A DNA stretch of 64,000 nucleotides from Circinella umbellata (Eukaryota; Mucoromycota; Mucoromycetes; Mucorales; Lichtheimiaceae), in NCBI GenBank assembly GCA_025093555.1, contig JAIWNF010000017.1, forward strand, positions 620,001 to 684,000. The letters are read 5' to 3'. Positions 1 through 13,665 of the stretch are shown here, piece by piece (position 1 is the first letter of the stretch; the number at the start of each line of letters is the position of its first letter). Position numbers and translations under genes: made by a program. The notes under the pieces are model-generated. The model saw nothing but the letters and a program-made list of their open reading frames with translations, searched no databases and was not told the origin of the DNA.

Positions 1-221
1 TGTTTTGATGTTATATTTCGCTATGTAATATGTGCCAAAAATTAAATGCTCTAAAAGTTATAAAATGGAAAAGAGAAAGGGTTATAAAAGAATATGAAAG
101 TGTGTATATGATTTGTTTGTGGAGGGGTAGTCAATGAAAAAGAAAAAAAAAGGTATTGTTTTTTTTAATAAAAAAATCTTTAGTATATGTAAATATATAA
201 GAAGTCAAGTAGATTTATCCA

Positions 222-1772
<1,551 letters not shown>

Positions 1773-2229
1773 TATTTTATTTTATGGTGTTTTTAAGAAA
1801 AAGTTGTTCAAGTGAAGTATACAGAAGAAAGAGAGAGTTGAGAACCAAATTATTATTATATTTTTGTAAGGTCGAAAGTATATATGTAGTACCCTTCAAA
1901 AAAGAAATCAGTGTAACAGATCGTACGGAGCGGGGCATATAACCTCCTGTATAAGTTACCCTGACTATCTTATATGTAGATGACACGATCTACACATAAA
2001 ATATGTATATGCGATCATATATGTATAAAAACAATGAATTATTAAAAAAAGAGGAGAACAAATACATCACATTATTAAATATATACACTCTCTCTATCTG
2101 ACTATCTTCTTTAAGTACTCAATTCAATCGATTATCATAATAAAGAAACAAAAAAACATTATAGTAATATTTTATATTATTTTCATTTTATATAAAAAAA
2201 CATAAAAAGTTTTGAAGAGGTCGGCTAAC

Positions 2230-3296
2230 TTAGAATCTAAGCTTGCTGAAGAACCACTTGTTCTTGCCAGTTTGATATCTTTCCTCGAAGAGCTTCTTGA
2301 TGACCTGTATCATTATAATTATTATACTTGTTAGTTTCTCTCATATTAAAGAAAAGAAACTTATACACCTCCTTTTTTTTATCTCCCCACTTTATCCCGT
2401 ATTTTATATCATCAAATTAATCAATCATTTTTTTACCTTCTTGGATTCACCGCGTTGAGTGCCATCCTTGAAAGTTTCAGCAGAGACGGTACCCTTGATT
2501 TGTTCCAAGTCAAGAGCATAACTATTATTATTATTAAATATATTGTTAGAATACTTAATTCATCTTTCGTTTCTTTTCTTCTCTCTGTTTATATTTTTGA
2601 TTCTTTTTCTTTCTTTCATACCGAGTAGGCATCATGTGGTTGTAGTTGACGATCTTAACGAAAGGCTTAACCTTAGAGCGCTTGGCAAGCTTCTTCTTGC
2701 CCATGGCGCGAGTGACCTTCAAGGGGTAACGTTCGACACCAGCAACGACAGCATAACCATAGGGTCTGTCCTTGGTACCTTCATCGTGGTCTATAATAAT
2801 AGTAATAATAATTCGTTTTTCGTTCCATCAGTATAAATATAAAAATAAAAAATTGATTGTTGTATAATAAATAGCCCGCCATGTTTAATAATAATTTTCG
2901 TCAATTTCGTTTGTTGAACCCAATTGGCAAAAAAAAAATTCAAATAATACATACTACGAACGACAACGGCCTTCTTGCCGGCATAGCGACCCTGCAAAAT
3001 GACAACGACCTATAATTATTTATATAGATTATGATTAATGAAATATTCTTTCATTATTAATTTTCGATTCAATTGTTTTTGGGAGGTTGAAAGAATAAAT
3101 GTATATATGTATGGTATGTTGTGTTGAAAAATAGTTGAGGAATGTATTTCGTATATATTTATATATAATCCACAATCGTCATTTTTTTTCTTCAATCCAT
3201 CCATAAATCTAACTCATCCATCCATGAATCCACTTCATCCATCCCATTTTTGTTGATTTGATACTGTACCTTACCAGCCTTGATGAATTTTACCAT
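2230..3296 (-). CDS. RPL27: 60S ribosomal protein eL27, 5 exons
   Basis: Structural protein of the cytosolic large ribosomal subunit. Exons on the minus strand: 3270-3296, 2955-3009, 2622-2790, 2437-2521, 2230-2304. These join to 411 nt and 136 aa, the standard eL27 length. It starts MVKFIKAGK, contains [25 protein letters not shown] and [15 protein letters not shown], and ends WFFSKLRF, all family hallmarks. The first intron follows codon 9, an early position common in fungal ribosomal protein genes. An ATG further upstream is in frame but runs through low-complexity leader, so the conserved MVKFIKAGK start is chosen. It is divergently transcribed from the SLX4-like gene with a 224-bp gap. 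Confidence 0.97.
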
Positions 3297-3520
3297 GGTG
3301 TCAGAAAGTAAAAAAGAGGAAGTCCACCTATTTGCCCGAAGAACTACTTTGACACACTGGCCGAACTTCTCAAATTGAATTTGATACCCCGCTTCGAACA
3401 CTTTTTTATATTTATGTACTAACTCCCAAACTAAGATGTCAGGGCCCACAGACTACTTTTTCTTTTTCTACTATTTTCTACACACCAATTTACATGTTTA
3501 TATATAAAAAATAATTAATA
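3297..3520. promoter_or_regulatory. Shared divergent promoter, RPL27 / SLX4-like gene
   Basis: 224 bp between two start codons pointing away from each other, so both promoters must lie here or inside the neighbouring gene. A TATA-like run (tatatataaa) sits about 15-20 bp before the plus-strand ATG. No specific factor site could be assigned. Confidence 0.5.
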
Positions 3521-4573
3521 ATGACAGAAGGTCCACTAGATGATATCGATTGTCCACTCTGTCAATCCGATTTAAGTCATCTTCGATTTAGTTACGAACG
3601 TCAACAACATGTTGAACAATGTCTTCTTATCTCAACGAGCAATACAACAGATAATAGCGACTCTCTTTTTCATGATACTATGAACCATGATAGTAGTAAC
3701 ATTGAATGCGATTTCGACTATTGTATATTTTGTGGTAAATGTGTTACTCATTTAAAAGGTATTCGTAAAGACGTTCACTTTAGTAGATGCCTTGATGAAT
3801 TAGAACGCGAAGTTTCCAACGTGTCATTTGCTGGTCAATCCACTACTTTATTCACCAATCTCGACATTTGTCCTTGTTGTCATGAATTCACACCGTTACG
3901 TAACAAGTCAGTGCGTCAGAAAATTACACACATGAAACAGTGCATGAAGCGACAAAATATGACCATACAACAACTATTACAAAAATTACAGTGGATTCAA
4001 TGGGATTATATACCTGAAGAAAGACGACGACGACGGCCTAATGTAGAGCAACTACAACAAAGCCAGCCTCAAAGACCCAAACATATTGTTCAAGCGACTA
4101 TTTCAGGTGCTGATTTTTCTAATGGTGATAATGATGATGACGATTTTAGCAACACCGTTATCATTCATAAAAAAAGTTCTATATCTAATCAGCGACGACA
4201 ACAAAATGAGAAAAATGATCCAATGGATGAAGACTTACAGCTTGCGTTAGCATTGAGTAAAACAGAAGCACAGAAGCATAATAATAATAAACGTCGCAAG
4301 GGAAATTCGGATGCTACTAATATCGTTTCTATTGATGAGTCACGGCGTTTGGCATCACTGAAATTACAACATATATTAAAACAAGAGCCTATTTCCATTC
4401 GTCATCAGGATCGTATTGAAGCATTGCCGTCTTCTCGGATCAAGGACACCTCTGGTTGTTATGGAGAATCATTATGGAAACTTGCATCGCTGAACAACAT
4501 TAACCTTGACAACCACACGTTTTCGACTATTTTTATTCGTAATATTAATCAAGAATCATCAACTACAACATGA
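3521..4573 (+). CDS. UBZ4-type zinc-finger protein resembling the N-terminal part of SLX4
   Basis: Single-exon ORF of 350 aa. It has three Cys/His clusters: CPLC..H..C near residue 11, CIFC..H..C near residue 68, and CPCC..H..C near residue 117, the last followed by a helix with KITHMKQCMKRQNMTIQQLL. This succession, and the acidic-to-LALALS stretch at about residue 236, resembles the UBZ4 region of the Holliday-junction nuclease scaffold SLX4, where UBZ fingers bind ubiquitin at DNA damage. The region around residue 317 (SLWKLASL) also fits. No SAP or SLX1-binding C-terminal domain is present, so this is either a short SLX4-like paralogue or a divergent repair protein. The family call is an inference from motif layout. 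Confidence 0.6.
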   Translation: MTEGPLDDIDCPLCQSDLSHLRFSYERQQHVEQCLLISTSNTTDNSDSLFHDTMNHDSSNIECDFDYCIFCGKCVTHLKGIRKDVHFSRCLDELEREVSNVSFAGQSTTLFTNLDICPCCHEFTPLRNKSVRQKITHMKQCMKRQNMTIQQLLQKLQWIQWDYIPEERRRRRPNVEQLQQSQPQRPKHIVQATISGADFSNGDNDDDDFSNTVIIHKKSSISNQRRQQNEKNDPMDEDLQLALALSKTEAQKHNNNKRRKGNSDATNIVSIDESRRLASLKLQHILKQEPISIRHQDRIEALPSSRIKDTSGCYGESLWKLASLNNINLDNHTFSTIFIRNINQESSTTT

Positions 4574-5044
4574 AATGTCCAAGAAAATTTTTTCTGTATT
4601 TGGTGCCTTTACTAATAGGTGCCTTGCTTGATATTTGAAAGCAACAAAAATACGCATTATACCTTCCCAAAAAAAAACAGATCTATTCTTTTTACACACA
4701 TATACCTTCAAAATTGCAAAGAAAAAAAAAAGATATTTATTCTTTTTTTTTATTAATATTATTATTTAAGAATGCAAATGGGAAAAGAAAAAGAGAGGGA
4801 AGAAGGGTAAAGAAAAAAGAGAACGATGAAAGGAATCTGTGTTTTGTATACAAAAGAGTGGGAGAGAGAAAAAAAGAGAGAGGGATAATATGACAGATTT
4901 AACTAGGTTTATATAATAATAATAAAAACGAAAAGTATAGAGGAGAAATAATAATATGCACGGAAAAATGTGGTTTTGTTTCTTTTTTTTTTTGCTAGCA
5001 GCTATATGTATAAGGAAAAAAAATTATTACACGATTGTTTTTTT

Positions 5045-6384
5045 TTAAAATGGGTGCTGTTGGTCAAATTGTTGATGGTATTGAGGACCGTATTGTCCTG
5101 GTCCCTGGGATGGTGGACGAGCAAATGGAGGTGTATATTGTTGAAGTGGTGTCATACTATTTCGATGATTACCATCCAATTCATCATCTGCCATCAATTC
5201 CTTATTATCCCAAACGTTTTGCTTCGTGCCAACAGAAAATTCCAAATCTTCCTTGGTGATCGAATCCCAATATTTATAGACCATCATTACTGCCAATAAG
5301 GTACATACGGTGTTAAAGAATGTACCATCGATATAATGTTTAACACTATCACAGATAATGACGGAGAAGATATACATCAAGACTTGACCAAATATAAAGA
5401 AACAAAAACCGAACAAGATATCACCTAATGGCCAACGATCATCCAATGATTTCAAGACCAAGACGATCTGAGAAATAACATAAATAATGAAGAAGATACC
5501 GTTGATAATGATATAGAATACCCATAATGCACCTGGGCTTCGTCTCGAAAAAGAGCCCAATTCAACAAATGTAGCGATAGCGATGAATCCGGTTAATAAG
5601 AAAATGAGGAATGAACTTATACGAATAGACCACACAGACAGTGGAGTACCGTCTTCTGCAAATTGAAATCCGACAAAACCGTTGCACATAAGACACCAGA
5701 AACTTGATGTTACTAGACCGAGTTGTACAGCAGTAAACCACTAGATGAATAATAACAAAAATTGATTTTTTAGTGTTCATACTCTTAGATCAACGTACAA
5801 TATATATAATAAACTTAAATTATTCGATTCATTAAAAAAAGTTTTTTCTTTACCTGATATGCAGGTGATGATTGTGGAATAATACCGGTAATAAGAAGCA
5901 TTTCAAGAATCAAGGTTAATAAATATAAATAGAAGAAAGTTACCATTTCCTTTCGGCCTAATAAAAACATATATTAGTTATTTTATTGTGATAAGCATAT
6001 ATAAATATATAAATATAAATAGTTAATAGTTACCAACAGCAGTATATTTTGATCGAATATGATAAGTCATAAAACCAACCATAACAATGGCAACAACATC
6101 AATAATTAATGTTGCTATTGAATAGAATAATTACATTTTTTGGGTGTGGTGAGTTATAAAAAAAAAGTGCGATTCCATAATTGAATTCTATAAAAATAGA
6201 ATTCTTTTCTTCTTTTTTTTTTACCTGGTTGAAAAATCAAGTTATCAGCGAGTTCTACATTGCGAGAATAGCAAACAGGAACGATTCCCTCATCTCTTCC
6301 AATAATTGGACAAAGAGTTAATGGAACCGTCCGACAAATGCCGTCAAAACTGAAAGCGTCAAATTCAAAAGTGATCTCGACCAT
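5045..6384 (-). CDS. CHS7: Chitin synthase export chaperone Chs7, 4 exons
   Basis: ER membrane chaperone that lets class IV chitin synthase (Chs3 type) leave the ER. Exons on the minus strand: 6225-6384, 6034-6114, 5854-5957, 5045-5740. Together they make 1041 nt and 346 aa. Conserved stretches include CRTVPLTLCPIIG, PVCYSRNVELADNLIFQP, GFVGFQFAEDGTPLSVW, DRWPLGDILFG and VYKYWDSITKEDLEF. About six or seven hydrophobic segments run from residue 55 to 270. The cytosolic tail is Pro/Gln-rich (PPFARPPSQGPGQYGP). It converges on the SLX4-like gene with about 470 bp of T- and A-rich spacer. Confidence 0.95.
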
Positions 6385-7357
6385 GAAAAAGGGGTGGTGG
6401 GTATTATTATGAGTTTTAAAAGGTCGATGAAAGTATGTTTTTTCTTTAATTCAACAACTTTTTTTTTCTCTATAATGAGTGTTGTTTTATATGTCGTAGT
6501 TAATTTTTTATGCCTTGCTCACAAAAAAAAAGAGTAATGATAAAATAAATATAAAAAAAAAATAAAAAGACAAAGAGAAAGAAAGAGAAAAAAAAAAGGT
6601 ACAGAAAGAAGCTCGAGAACAAATAAAAAAATAATAATAATAATGGACTCTGTTTTAGTCGATGCACCTATTTTTGGATATTTTGGGAGCGCGGAGGGTG
6701 TAAAGATTCCGTTTTTCTTTTTTGAGAGCTCTCAGCCTAACGCAACATCAATTTAGCATCATTTCCTATTCTGGACGTTATGTAACCAAAAACAAAGTTC
6801 CGTTCTTTCATAGTCTTTCGGTTTTAAAGTCTTTTCATTTGATAATGTAACAAATACACTTTACTTTTGTTTATTTATTTTTTTGTGTTTATGCATGTGT
6901 ACATGATGCAGCTAATATTCAAAAAAAATTTTATTAATTCAAAGACATAAATAACAATTATAAGAAAACATGATAACATTCCTGTGGTGCTCAAAAATCA
7001 ATTGGGGTTCGTGTAACAAAGTATAGTTAGGACTCCCTTTTTTTTTACTTTGCGCACAGGTCTAAGCATTTACACAAATTATGCTAACTGTATATTTTCA
7101 GTTTTTCTCGGTTTCCTTTTGTGGATTAATCCATCATAACAAAAAAAAAAAAAAAAGAAGGGGGCATATAAAAAAAGGGCTCTTCTCTCACAGTTTTTTT
7201 TTCAAAGTAATAGTATTCTAAAGTAATAATAATGAAGAGTGTGATGTGTAAGATTAATGAATGAATAAACTGGATAATGAAAAGATAGACATATAAAAGC
7301 TTTCTAGGATACGAAGATATAGAATAAAAAAGCGAATATATATATGTGTGTGTGTGT
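6385..7357. other. Gene-free stretch upstream of CHS7
   Basis: Nearly 1 kb with only short ORFs, poly(A)/poly(T) runs and GA-rich leader sequence next to CHS7. It presumably holds the CHS7 promoter on its left side and separates the host block from the transposon-rich island. I see no conserved element. Confidence 0.5.
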
Positions 7358-8795
7358 TTACGCGTGAACTTTTTGTTCCAGAGGAATAACGATTGTTCGT
7401 TCTACATTTGATCCTTTATATTTTGCAATGGCAACAGGAGAATATACACAGCTTAATAGTAAGACACATTGCCAATTGAACACTTCATATGTACTTTTCC
7501 AAGTCTCTATGTCTTCAGCGTTGAATTTCTGCTGACCGATGTGACGATCCAGCCAACGAACGAATGCAAATGTGTGCCGTCTTTTGATACCATTGATGGT
7601 GAAGTTGTGACAGAGTTAGTACAGTACTTGACCAGGATAAGCTGCTGGTTCGTCATTTCCATATTCAAGATACAAGGCTTGAATATATGAACCTCATGCC
7701 GATTGGGAAGCTACACTACTACAGTACTTATAATCATAGACCTTGACCTCTTCGAATATATGGGCGTATGGTGTAACTGGGTTTAGACTCGTCAGTGATT
7801 GCCGCAAGTAATGATGGGCGTTTTCGTCACCATATATGCTACTTTGTAGAACTCTACCAGGCTTCAAAATGTTTGCTGGTAAGTTTTGTGGTTGTAAGGG
7901 AAGTAAAATTCGAAACAGTTTTTGGTGGAAGAGGTTTGGAACTAGTAGCATGATTAATAGATACAGAATTACAAATATACTCACCAATTTTATCAAAGCT
8001 TTCTATTGTATTTACTCTTGCCACTGTTGCTGTTGTTGATAGGTTATTGTCTAAACCAATAAAAAATCATTTTGGGCGCCGTCAATGTGAGGTGTGATAA
8101 ATGTATGGATATAATCAGAGGCATCAGTCTGTTCAAGAAAACGCTTTGTGAACGTCCTCTCGAACGCCCCCTTTCTATTAGTGGCAATGCTGTCAAGGAT
8201 ACCATTGTACCGTTCAAAACCAAAGATCCGTGTCGAGTATACGCCTCCGTAATCAAGGATACACTCTTTTATATGACAGTGGGCGTGTATATTTGGCGTT
8301 ACCTTGGTGGAGCCGTAGATGTTCTCATATTCCTCACCAAATTCAATTAGGTATGAATGTGCGTCGTTAACTTCGTCAAATGTAATGGATGGCCTAAGGA
8401 AAATACGACATGCATTGACTAATTTCATCCGATGTTGAAACTTTTTATCATGCAGATGATTTTGTAAAAGAAAGGCGAATATATCAACACCTAGCTCTTC
8501 CATTCAGCAGCTTTCAGTCCTGAAAGACCGCCAGCTATACGATCTGGAGAGATCACATCGAAGTCAACTGATATTACAAGACCTTCAGCAGTCTTCTTCA
8601 TCCTGCGTAAATCTTCTCTCGTCAAAGTACTATCATCAACCCAATCGTTAAACATTCTTTTTTACGTACCAAGAAGCAGATTATGCGCGGTGTCAATGAT
8701 TGTAAAACGGGCTGCATCAAAATATGAAAGACAGTGTAACTTGGACCAGCGTGTGCCATAGTTACACTCTATTCCAATTTATAAAGCAGTGCGAA
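7358..8795 (-). pseudogene. Broken Tnp2-like transposase (CACTA/Plavaka type)
   Basis: Read on the minus strand, the better part gives RWSKLHCLSYFDAARFTI..IDTAHNLLLGT, then, after a frameshift near 8660, KRMFNDWVDD, a SGLKAAEWMEELG block and TPNIHAHCHIKECILDYGGV followed by FGFERYNGIL. That order matches the second half of Tnp2-type transposases, including the DUF4218-like region. Past about 8050 the frame changes again. The C-terminal part (from about 7990 to 7358, ending IPLEQKVHA) carries in-frame TGA and TAA stops near 7695 and 7620. Several frameshifts and stops mean no functional protein. No terminal inverted repeats were recognised, so the element ends are unknown. Confidence 0.75.
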
Positions 8796-8799
8796 AAAG

Positions 8800-9545
8800 A
8801 AAAGCTTTTGGAGTAATGGACAACATTCTGTTACCAATTGTAACGTAAAAAGTAAGTGTATACTGGATATTCAAAATAAAATAATGCAAATAGTTCTTTA
8901 ACTTTTGCTTTTTGCCACAAAACTATGGATAGAACAAAAGATGCAACTCCTCACTCTCAGTACCTTCTAACCTTCTTATTCATATTTCTTTTAGATAAAA
9001 CAGGTATAGTACTTATAAGCCAGCTATATGAGTAACAATTCTCACAGCATCTTATTTTTATTCTTATTTTTATTATTAGCTACGATCTAAGATTTTACAA
9101 TTAATCAACGTATAAAAACCTCACCACTTACGAGCTTATTTCGTTTGTAAATGCTTATCCAGACTTGAAAGATGAAAAAATTCTCTAAACTCGGTAACTG
9201 GTTAAGTGACATCATTCGTGATAAAGCAGCAAAAAATAGTTTTAGGCACGGCCCTAAACCCTATTTTGAAGTAAAAAGAAAATCCTGGTGGGTCAGAAAC
9301 ATGGCCTTCATGTATCGTTCGCAAAACATTCTTAGACTGTTTCCAAGCTTTATTATCAAATGGACTTCCAGTTCATGCACACTATAGAGGCCCATACAGT
9401 TGAAAAAGTTCTTTAACAGCAGAATATAGTAGTTCGGGTGGTGGAACAACTTCTATAATAGATTATAAAAATATTTTATTATTTAATTTTAAATGTTAAG
9501 TATTATTGCCAATGTGGCTCTGTTATAAATAATTAAAATATATAT
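8800..9545. other. Unassigned stretch beside the transposase wreck
   Basis: Short ORFs only. A minus-strand stretch near 9375-9450 reads VVPPPELLYSAVKELFQLYG and looks protein-like but is interrupted by stops. It may be a further remnant of the neighbouring elements. Nothing firmer can be supported. Confidence 0.3.
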
Positions 9546-9699
9546 TTTAAAATTGTTTGCGTTTAACACGACGAAAGATCCATCCGGGATTTTTTTAGGA
9601 GCTTACGTATCATTCCACGTTGTCGCTTTTTGTTCCAAAACAGCTTCGACTGGCGTTTTATCATCTTCATCCACAATAATAAAAGAAGCATCTCGTAAT

Positions 9700-10620
9700 G
9701 TACAAGAAAAATCATTTGCAAGGCCGTGTCTCCGTGGCACCTTGATTTGATCCATCAAATAAAATACATCTTTGATTTCCATACATTTGGCTATTCAATG
9801 CAATCTCGAATGCATTGAAACTTTGTTGATATGATGGTGAATCATCTTGTAAAATGCTTGTAATATTGTCATGACTACTGTCTTTATCTTCTTCATAATC
9901 AACTTCATTATTCTGTTCATCCTCACAATCGATAATGTAAAATACGTAGAATACGTAGAATATATGTTATAAAGCTAGTAGAAATGTTAAAAATTGATAA
10001 TAATATACATACCATCCGCTTGTGCGTTTTCCTTTATTTCTTCAACTGTATTTTAAATCGGCACAATGTTGACAGGCTGTGAAGTACATAGGTCTATTAT
10101 TCTAACAACGATTTCAAATGGTACTTGCCCATATTCCGATAACGAAGGGCTTTCCTCGATGATCTATAGCATTTGAAAGCAATACTTGCTTTACCATAAT
10201 AATGACTTGTGATCTGGTGACTTTTTTACCATTAAACATATCTTGTTGACAACTAATTTCGCCATATAGTACAACTGTCTGCGACATGGATCCTGGTCAA
10301 TAGTATATATGTGTACCTATTAATATATTTAATTTGGTTAACAAATAAAAGTGTATAAGTATAAAGTAAACAGTTACTACTTTACCTTTTATCAACGGCT
10401 TGTGTATACGCTTTCCTACAACAGACTTTTGCTTCAATTTTTGGTATATCTGAAGACCAGCCCATACATCCAAAGCAGCGTATTCCTTTTGTTTGTCCGT
10501 TAGAGTAATAGCGCTCCAATCGCTTAGTCAAACAGTGTCATCTTTTGGTAAAAAACGCTCCAAGACTCTAGCACAGATTTCTGAAAGCCCTATTCTCTTG
10601 GCTTTTATATGTAGTATCAT
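9700..10620 (-). pseudogene. Remnant with RNase D/WRN-like 3'-5' exonuclease domain
   Basis: The minus strand at about 10615-10385 encodes a segment with GLSEICARVLERFLPKDD, then an in-frame stop, then LSDWSA and KQKEYAALDVWAGLQIYQKL. The YAALDVWAG block is the third exonuclease motif of the DnaQ-like RNase D/WRN family, where Tyr and Asp are catalytic. Downstream pieces (about 10290-9700) look like further exons, with stops and frame changes: MSQTVVLYGEISCQQDMFNG, an acidic DYEEDKDSSHD stretch and SQMYGNQRCILFDGSNQGA. The N-terminal exonuclease motifs were not found. The domain call is reasonable. The gene as a whole is not recognised and is probably dead. Confidence 0.5.
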
Positions 10621-11219
10621 AATAATTTAAAATAAAAATACTGGAGTATTATTCAATAATAGAGAATATCTCTAATACATTGATGGCATTTCACTAGATA
10701 AATAATAAGCTGATAATTGACAGTTTAGAATGATATGGTGTGTTTGTTTACAATGTATCATATAATATATTGATACAAATTCAAATACTAAACAATAATA
10801 GATCACAAAAACATGATAGTTGTATTAAACATTTTTTATTTAAAGTGTTGAAAAAAAAGAATCATCTAATACCGTTTTTCCTATTTTCCATATTACATCT
10901 ATCTATCAATACAGATTCGGTCTACATAAACGCTATGGATATCTTTACGGTGGAGCACGTGTGTACTTATCTTATAGATGCAAAAACAAGAACATTGTTC
11001 CGTCACTTGCTAGATATATACTTCAAGATTAAAAAAAAAGGGTTTGTTATTACTGAATAATTTCATCATGAAATTACAAAATAAATAAAAATGTGAAAGG
11101 ATGTAAAGAAATATATTGATTATCAAAATATCCACCAAGATTACGATTTATTGGGACGTGTCTAAAATAAAACATGTGTCAGAATAATATCATCGTTTCC
11201 TGTTTTTTTTAAAAAATTA

Positions 11220-12290
11220 CACATACGTGTTCTTTTGCTGCTTAACACGGATGTGTCAAAAGCTGGGGTTTACAAAAATTGTCAAATCGTTCTTGCAACG
11301 CATAGAAGTTACTGTCAGAGCTGCTCTCTGCATTTATTTCATCGATAGATTGGAATCCAAGATCTGAAAAGTACATGTACATATATATATAACAAAATAA
11401 TGTACTTAATATTATAAATAGTACTTACCTGTTGCAACGTGACGTAGTTTCCAACCGTTGCGATATTTTGGAGAACCAAATATGACTAGAGATTCAAGTC
11501 CTGTCATCTCCTTCAAATGTATCCCTCACCATCATCTTTTTCTGCTTATCTGTCATGTCATTAACTTTACCAGACATCCTGTTTGTTTTATTATAGGATT
11601 TCGTTCGATCTTCCAGCACCTTGAATTCATTTTTATCTGCTTTCACTGCATTATAACCTCTTCCAATTTCTTTATTTACCCAAGCTGTCTTTATTTTATC
11701 ATTTTGCTGAGATTTTGATATATCTGGATTATCAACATCATATTTGGTTTTTCATTTCAGACGTTAGTATATTAAGTATCTGATACTATGAAAACTCTTC
11801 ATATATTACTTTGTTTCATTTACCTGCAAACTCTTTTCGGTTTTCATAAACAAAGTGAGTCCATGTATTATGAGCTTTTGAATGGATGAATAGCTTCACA
11901 ACTGCACTACCAAACATTATTCTCTCGACCTTTTCAATTGGAAAGCCACATCTATCCACAATGTCCCATTTTGCATTTTCAAACTTTTCTTTAGCTTGCT
12001 CAACAAGATTATCAGCTAATTCTTGGTTTTTATCCATTTCTGGGTTATGGGTATCCTCTTCTTCATTATTAAGCATGTTTCGTCCTGTTTCTGCTTCTAT
12101 TCCCGTTTTCACCGTTGGCCGTTGAAGTTGCTGAAACGCCTGAACTGCTACCTTAATACACCAGTCAGCAACCTGTACAAACTTTAGTTGTTCATCATAT
12201 GAAAAATTTCCAGCATTGCTTCTAAGTTCAGAGTAGCATGTTATGATAGTTTGCGGTCGACTTGTTCATTCATTTCGAAGATGGAGCGAT
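11220..12290 (-). pseudogene. Unrecognised multi-exon gene remnant
   Basis: The minus strand reads well from about 12235 to 11820: SNAGNFSYDEQLKFVQVADW, WCIKVAVQAFQQLQ, then an acidic linker and RCGFPIEKVERIMFGSAVVK, ending ENRKEFAGK at a GT donor. A second exon (about 11735-11495) reads NPDISKSQQNDKIKTAW, KSYNKTNRMSGKVNDMTDKQ, then shifts frame into GLESLVIFGSPKYRNGWKLR and a short third exon (SIDEINAESSSDSNFYALQ). The frame break and a stop in the last exon suggest a decayed gene. I recall similar lineage-specific repeats in Mucorales but cannot name a domain. Confidence 0.45.
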
Positions 12291-12536
12291 CTAAAAAATA
12301 TGGCAGTTAAAAAAAAGAAAAAGGAGAAAGAACTATGGTTTATTATGGGCAAAAAAGGTTTGACCAAATTGTAATGCAGAGTATATTAGGTTGAGGATCA
12401 GACTATCTTTATATACTAGGCGATATTATAGTTATGTGGAGGATTCTAAGTATAAATCCCGCAGTAATTGGTTTGTTGACTTTTTCCTTCTCTCCTTTCC
12501 AGATCTTTTTAGTTTTATTTCTTCAATAACATAACA

Positions 12537-12958
12537 TGTCCAGCATCAGGAAAACCGCAGATCGATATGAACGACTCGCTGCACAAGAGCAAGACCTTTT
12601 TTTACAAGCAAGAGAAAACCGTACAGCCAAACTACAAGGGGTAGGCTAAATCGATAGGTTACTAAGTAGAAAACACTATAACTTATTCGCGTGTTCAAAT
12701 TCCATATCAATAGATACTTGCTCGACGGGCAAATGAAGGTTTAAATAAAAGAAAAGCAAAATCTTCAGAAAATTCAAACAAGCGTCAAAAGGTAACAAAT
12801 AATTATTTTTGTTGGTTTGAATAATAAAAAACGAACTCGATTTACTTATTATTTGACTTTTTATAATAATATATTAATGCAATCAATGCTATTGAAGATT
12901 TCCACAAACAGTACCCTAAGCAAAATACAACATCTTCAAAATACTTTTACGCGTAAAT
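12537..12958 (+). CDS. Possible small spliced gene, unknown
   Basis: Starting at the ATG near 12537, a first exon of 35 codons (MSSIRKTADRYERLAAQEQD...) ends at a GT donor near 12642. A second exon (about 12715-12791, ILARRANEGLNKRKAKSS...) ends at another donor with the frame kept. A third exon beginning near 12898 runs ISTNSTLSKIQHLQNTFT. The protein would be short, basic and coil-forming. No family is recognised. It lies just upstream of the hairpin repeats at 13.25 kb. It may be a real small gene or a 5' fragment of a mobile gene. Confidence 0.3.
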
Positions 12959-13246
12959 GTCTTTTTATTAAATAGTAGTACTGGTGTAATTTCTAATTAG
13001 TTTTCTTCCTGTTTTTTTATTTAGATTGTCAAAAAATATGATTCTTGATACAACCAGTAACAGCAAAAACAGTCATATGCAATTGTTACCAGAAAGGCTA
13101 AAAATTAAAATTAGCCCTTTACTATTATCAAAACCCTCAAATAACAAAATAGCTAAGCCGTTAGACTGTATATTGAAGAATGTAAGTTGGTGATAATAGA
13201 GATTTGTATTTTGGTGAAAATACGAACCTGCAACAAAAAACATCTG

Positions 13247-13665
13247 CTCTATTCCAAGCAGTCCACCGCTCCCAAGCAGTGAAAACAACCAGCATCAAAT
13301 GCTGTTTCGTGAACAGAAATACTTTGCAACGCTGACTTATTTAAGCCAGCCCACCGCTCCCAAGCAATGAAAACAACCAGTATCAAATACTGTTTCGTGC
13401 AAAGACATCACCATCCAACACTGCTTGTGCAAGACCATTGAGAAAAGCCATGGGCAATATCAAGCCCAACAAGAAACGCATTGACAGTAACCTATATAAT
13501 TATAAGCTAGAATAAAGATTAGTAACAGCATCGATATAAAATCATTGCTATTCAAACTTTCCTGACTATATTTTTCAGTGTCCACCATTGCTCTATTCCA
13601 AGCAGTGAAAACAACCAGCATTAAATGCTGTTCGTGGAAAAATATCACCATCTAACACGGTTTGT
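13247..13665. repeat. Three copies of a hairpin-bearing repeat
   Basis: Copies at about 13247-13320, 13350-13435 and 13585-13665 share the block caagcaRtgaaaacaacc followed by a perfect six-pair hairpin with a three-base loop and then tttcgtg or ttcgtg. Hairpins lie at 13290-13304, 13378-13392 and 13616-13630. Copies 2 and 3 also share a downstream block, atcaccatcYaacac. The stem changes on both sides in copy 2 (CAGTAT/ATACTG instead of CAGCAT/ATGCTG). Confidence 0.7.

Noticed and set aside
1777..1986. 69-aa minus ORF upstream of YPT6
   Set aside because: Low-complexity leader sequence, no protein-like pattern and no splice link to YPT6.
3192..3449. 85-aa minus ORF overlapping the RPL27 start
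   Set aside because: It reads through the leader and first intron of RPL27. The 136-aa spliced protein is the standard length.
9172..9387. 71-aa plus ORF starting MKKFSKLGNWL
   Set aside because: Looks protein-like, but the opposite strand also has protein-like frames, there is no support from neighbours, and it lies among decayed elements.
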